Shown here: in pieces, positions 7,438-9,094 of the stretch
How the letters are laid out: the number at the start of each line of letters is the position of its first letter
How positions within the stretch are numbered: position 1 is the first letter of the stretch
Source: Acidobacteriota bacterium
GTDB taxonomy: Bacteria; Acidobacteriota; Thermoanaerobaculia; Multivoradales; JAHEKO01
DNA: 9,094 nucleotides
Reading direction: 5' to 3'
NCBI GenBank assembly: GCA_024638355.1
Contig: JAHEKO010000125.1
Location: 1 to 9,094, forward strand
Notes under the pieces: generated by a model
What the model saw: the letters and a program-made list of their open reading frames with translations, nothing else
Told to the model about the DNA's origin: nothing
Database searches by the model: none
Made by a program: the position numbers and the translations under genes

Positions 7438-7508
7438 GGTCCTCCTCACGCAGATGTCGCAACCAGTGTAGCGCACGCTTTCGCGGCGGTGCGTCTCGCC
7501 GCTCGGCA

Positions 7509-7525
7509 GGACCCCTGTTGGGTCC
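7509..7525 (-). terminator. Stem-loop just after the TPR lipoprotein gene (weak terminator candidate)
   Basis: A perfect 6-bp stem GGACCC/GGGTCC with a 5-nt loop begins 7 nt after the stop codon of the transglutaminase-TPR gene. No T-run follows, so it is not a standard intrinsic terminator. It may instead protect the mRNA end or cause partial read-through control before the VWA genes. Confidence 0.3.
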
Positions 7526-7532
7526 ATTCGGC

Positions 7533-8672
7533 TCATCTGCTCGAGCGGTTCAACAGCGCCGCGAAGCGGCGTGCCTCGTCGTGGGTCGCGTCGAGCTTGA
7601 GCGCTCGCTCGACATGATGCCTGGCGCGGTCGAGATCGCCGCGCGCGAGAAAGACCTTCACCAGCCCCAGGTGGACCTCGGGGATCTCGCTGTCGGAGCG
7701 TAGAGCCTGGCGCATGAAGTCGAGCGCCGCGTCCAGATCTCCTTCCGCCAGCGCGAGCTCACCCCGGTAGACGAAGATGAAGGGGTTGGTCTGGTTGAGC
7801 TTCTCCATCCGGTCCAGCAGGAGCATCGCTTCCTCCTGCCGGCCGCTCCCCTGATACGCGCGGGCCAGGTTGTTGAGCAGCGGAACGTTCTCCGGATGGA
7901 GGGCCAAGCCTCGTTCGTAGAGCGCCACCGTATCGTCGAGCCGGCCCTGGCGCATGAGGACGATCCCCAGGTTGTTGATCGCCTTCTCGAAGTCGGGAGC
8001 GAGCGCGTTGGCGATCACCAGGTAGGGCTGGGCGACCTCGTCCTGCTCGCGCATCAGCGCCTCGGCACCCAGGTTGTTGTAGTAGTGCGCCATCGCGGTG
8101 ACGTCGTCGATCGGATCGAAGTCGCGGTATGACTTGGGGCGGTAGGGCAGGAAATCGTAGGTCTGGAGATCGCCGTCGACGTTGACGCCGACCACGATGT
8201 GACCGCGGCTCACCACCACGCCCTGGCTGTAGTTCCAGCGCTGGTAGTCCTCGACCTCTACATAGAAAGGATTGAGCCGCTGGCGGCGCGCGATGGCGAC
8301 GAAGAGATTGACGAACGACAGGCAGTTGCCCGAGCGCGCGCGGAAGGTCTGGTCGGCATTGCGGGTCGGCAACAGCGAATACTGCAGGTCGAGGCCGCTG
8401 AAGATGTAGTCGACGATGTCCTGGATCCGCTTCTTCTGGTCCCCGGTGGGGCTGAGCAGAGCGTCGACCTCGGCCTCGACCTCGGCGCTCATCTCGAACG
8501 GAACCTCTATCCGGTCGGCCAGCTCGGGCGGCACACGCGCCAGATACTGATCCCGAACGTGGGCCACGGCGTCGAACGGCTCGTACTGCGAGCAGCCGGC
8601 ACCGAGCAAGACGGCCAGGAGGCCGGCTGTCCAGCGGACCGATTTGCGGCGTAGGTCCTCTTCGAAGCGCAC
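7533..8672 (-). CDS. Lipoprotein with transglutaminase-like domain and five TPRs
   Basis: A 379-aa exported lipoprotein with signal sequence and lipobox LGAGC (Cys27). Residues about 80-180 form a transglutaminase-like (papain-type fold) domain with a complete apparent triad: Cys117 in ARSGNCLSFVNLF, His158 in SRGHIVVGV, and Asp173 in TYDFLP. Such domains in bacteria are usually proteases or amidases rather than cross-linkers. Five TPRs follow at about 194-227, 229-260, 263-295, 297-328 and 331-363, probably for partner binding. The start is GTG with AGGAG 8 nt upstream; no in-frame ATG gives a better signal sequence. It is first of the four leftward genes, with a candidate promoter about 60-85 nt upstream. 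A related domain pairing occurs in other envelope proteins, but I cannot name a characterised homologue or substrate. Confidence 0.85.
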   Translation of the reverse strand: MRFEEDLRRKSVRWTAGLLAVLLGAGCSQYEPFDAVAHVRDQYLARVPPELADRIEVPFEMSAEVEAEVDALLSPTGDQKKRIQDIVDYIFSGLDLQYSLLPTRNADQTFRARSGNCLSFVNLFVAIARRQRLNPFYVEVEDYQRWNYSQGVVVSRGHIVVGVNVDGDLQTYDFLPYRPKSYRDFDPIDDVTAMAHYYNNLGAEALMREQDEVAQPYLVIANALAPDFEKAINNLGIVLMRQGRLDDTVALYERGLALHPENVPLLNNLARAYQGSGRQEEAMLLLDRMEKLNQTNPFIFVYRGELALAEGDLDAALDFMRQALRSDSEIPEVHLGLVKVFLARGDLDRARHHVERALKLDATHDEARRFAALLNRSSR

Positions 8673-8680
8673 GAGCTCGT

Positions 8681-8685
8681 CTCCT
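8681..8685 (-). promoter_or_regulatory. Ribosome binding site fixing the GTG start of the TPR lipoprotein
   Basis: AGGAG on the minus strand stands 8 nt before the GTG at 8672-8670. It is the best Shine-Dalgarno in the area and supports the GTG start. Confidence 0.65.
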
Positions 8686-8728
8686 GATGCAGATCCGCCG
8701 CCAGGCAGGTCCGGTCGGCGGGCGAGCG

Positions 8729-8757
8729 AGCGTAACCTCTTCTGAGACAGGTCTCAA
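8729..8757 (-). promoter_or_regulatory. Candidate sigma-70-type promoter of the leftward block, with overlapping dyad operator
   Basis: On the minus strand TTGAGA (8757-8752) and TACGCT (8734-8729) are separated by exactly 17 nt. The -35 matches 5 of 6 consensus bases; the -10 keeps only T, A and final T. Transcription would start near 8722, giving a leader of about 50 nt before the GTG at 8672. A dyad TGAGAC-AG-GTCTCA (8743-8756) overlaps the -35 box and part of the spacer, where a repressor would block polymerase. The bound protein is unknown. Confidence 0.4.
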
Positions 8758-8806
8758 GCGGTCGCGGCGGCTTTCCGACGACTGCCCCGGGCCGCTTCGA
8801 TCGACC

Positions 8807-8856
8807 GCTCGATTCAGAAAATTGAACCCGATTCCATCCAAGCCACCGAATCGAGC
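8807..8856. repeat. 9-bp perfect inverted repeat with 32-nt spacer
   Basis: GCTCGATTC (8807-8815) and GAATCGAGC (8848-8856) are exact reverse complements. The spacer is relatively AT-rich at its left side. A palindrome TCGATCGA (8797-8804) lies just to the left. It could be a protein-binding site or a cruciform or RNA stem; no function can be assigned. Confidence 0.45.
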
Positions 8857-8959
8857 CCGAAACCGGCCCCTGGAGGCTTTCTCGACTCCTCCTAAGCTCC
8901 TGTAATATCAACACCTACGGCTTTTACCTCTCGCCGTCCAGAGTTGGCAGCACCCTTGC

Positions 8960-8988
8960 TTGACCAGGGAGCGTGACCCGTCTAGAAT
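8960..8988 (+). promoter_or_regulatory. Rightward sigma-70-type promoter
   Basis: TTGACC (8960-8965) and TAGAAT (8983-8988) are separated by 17 nt, each matching 5 of 6 consensus bases. Transcription would begin near 8995 and run out of the window. Arms CAGGGA (8965-8970) and TCCCTG (8988-8993) form an inverted repeat that brackets the spacer and the -10, an operator-like position. The gene served must begin near or beyond the right edge. Confidence 0.6.
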
Positions 8989-9094
8989 CCCTGACATCCA
9001 GTCAATCTGACGGGACGAAGGAGCAGCAGCGAGGGACGAACCGCGCCCTCGCGAATCCAAACAAGACTTTGATCGGGTACGTCCGCGTGGGGCA
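8989..9094 (+). other. Leader and possible start of a rightward gene at the window edge
   Basis: One frame is open from 8964 to the right end with no in-frame ATG. From about 9009 it is rich in G/C at third positions, and from the TTG at 9069 it reads (M)IGYVRVG. That resembles the opening of a serine recombinase (IGYxRVS), but the catalytic Ser of that motif is Gly here and only eight codons are visible. Purine-rich stretches AAGGAG (9018-9023) and GAGGG (9031-9035) are not at a normal distance from any start codon. The identity stays open. Confidence 0.25.

Larger units (their letters stand above)
8673..9094. other. Intergenic/regulatory region between leftward block and right edge
   Basis: These 422 nt hold no convincing complete gene. 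Short open frames on both strands here have no family-like sequence, and one overlaps the lipoprotein gene in the wrong frame. The stretch from about 8810 to 8950 is visibly less GC-rich than its surroundings. It contains the leftward promoter with dyad (8729-8757), an inverted repeat (8807-8856) and a rightward promoter (8960-8988), described separately. Confidence 0.6.

Noticed and set aside
5592..7703. A 703-codon plus-strand frame antisense to the 731-aa VWA gene
   Set aside because: Same artefact: Arg/His/Ala-rich, no domain, and the opposite strand has a full family match with signal peptide and ribosome binding site.
8687..8905. Plus-strand 72-codon frame in the right-hand intergenic region
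   Set aside because: Basic, low-complexity sequence with no ribosome binding site. It crosses the leftward promoter and the inverted repeat.
8507..8914. Minus-strand frame starting with GTG upstream of, and overlapping, the TPR lipoprotein gene
   Set aside because: It overlaps the lipoprotein start in a different frame, shows no domain or signal, and has no well-placed Shine-Dalgarno before its GTG.
8895..8935. TAATAT / TATTAC as a -10 box around 8903-8909 on either strand
   Set aside because: No acceptable -35 element lies 16-18 nt upstream on either strand.
9069..9094. Confident call of a serine recombinase from IGYVRVG
   Set aside because: Only eight codons are visible, the expected catalytic Ser is Gly, and no proper Shine-Dalgarno precedes the TTG.

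Overview
This window is GC-rich, and the strong G/C bias at third codon positions is consistent with a high-GC Gram-negative bacterium. Two tandem secreted proteins match the family known as the acidobacterial VWFA-related domain (TIGR03436 type). A TPR-fused, sulfatase-like lipoprotein lies beside them. Together these suggest an Acidobacteriota genome, perhaps close to Thermoanaerobaculia. That placement is inference from protein family content; no rRNA or other marker gene is present.

Layout: the left end carries two rightward genes. One is the last 44 codons of an unrecognised protein (1-135). The other is a small cysteine-dependent protein phosphatase (141-680) that starts 5 nt after the first one stops. 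The phosphatase converges, with a 4-nt gap, on a long leftward block of four genes read from 8672 down to 685. In transcription order these are: (i) a lipoprotein with a transglutaminase-like domain and five TPRs (8672-7533); (ii) a secreted VWA protein of 731 aa (7394-5199); (iii) its paralogue of 708 aa (5133-3007); (iv) a lipoprotein with an alkaline-phosphatase/sulfatase-superfamily domain and six TPRs (2823-685). The gaps are 138, 65 and 183 nt, so an operon is plausible, though internal promoters or attenuation are possible.

All four leftward products carry export signals, two of lipoprotein type and two of Sec type. They therefore probably act together in or across the cell envelope: the VWA proteins and TPRs would bind partners, and the two enzyme-like domains (Cys-His-Asp triad; alkaline-phosphatase fold) would modify substrates. 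The pairing of VWA, TPR and transglutaminase-like modules recalls MoxR/DUF58/transglutaminase and Bat neighbourhoods, but no MoxR or DUF58 gene is visible. No substrate can be named from the sequence.

The right end (8673-9094) has no clear complete gene. It holds a plausible leftward promoter whose -35 overlaps a TGAGAC-N2-GTCTCA dyad, a 9-bp inverted repeat with a 32-nt spacer, and a good rightward sigma-70-type promoter (TTGACC-17-TAGAAT). The rightward promoter points to a gene that begins near or beyond the right edge. I see no CRISPR array, tRNA, rRNA, insertion sequence or phage gene.
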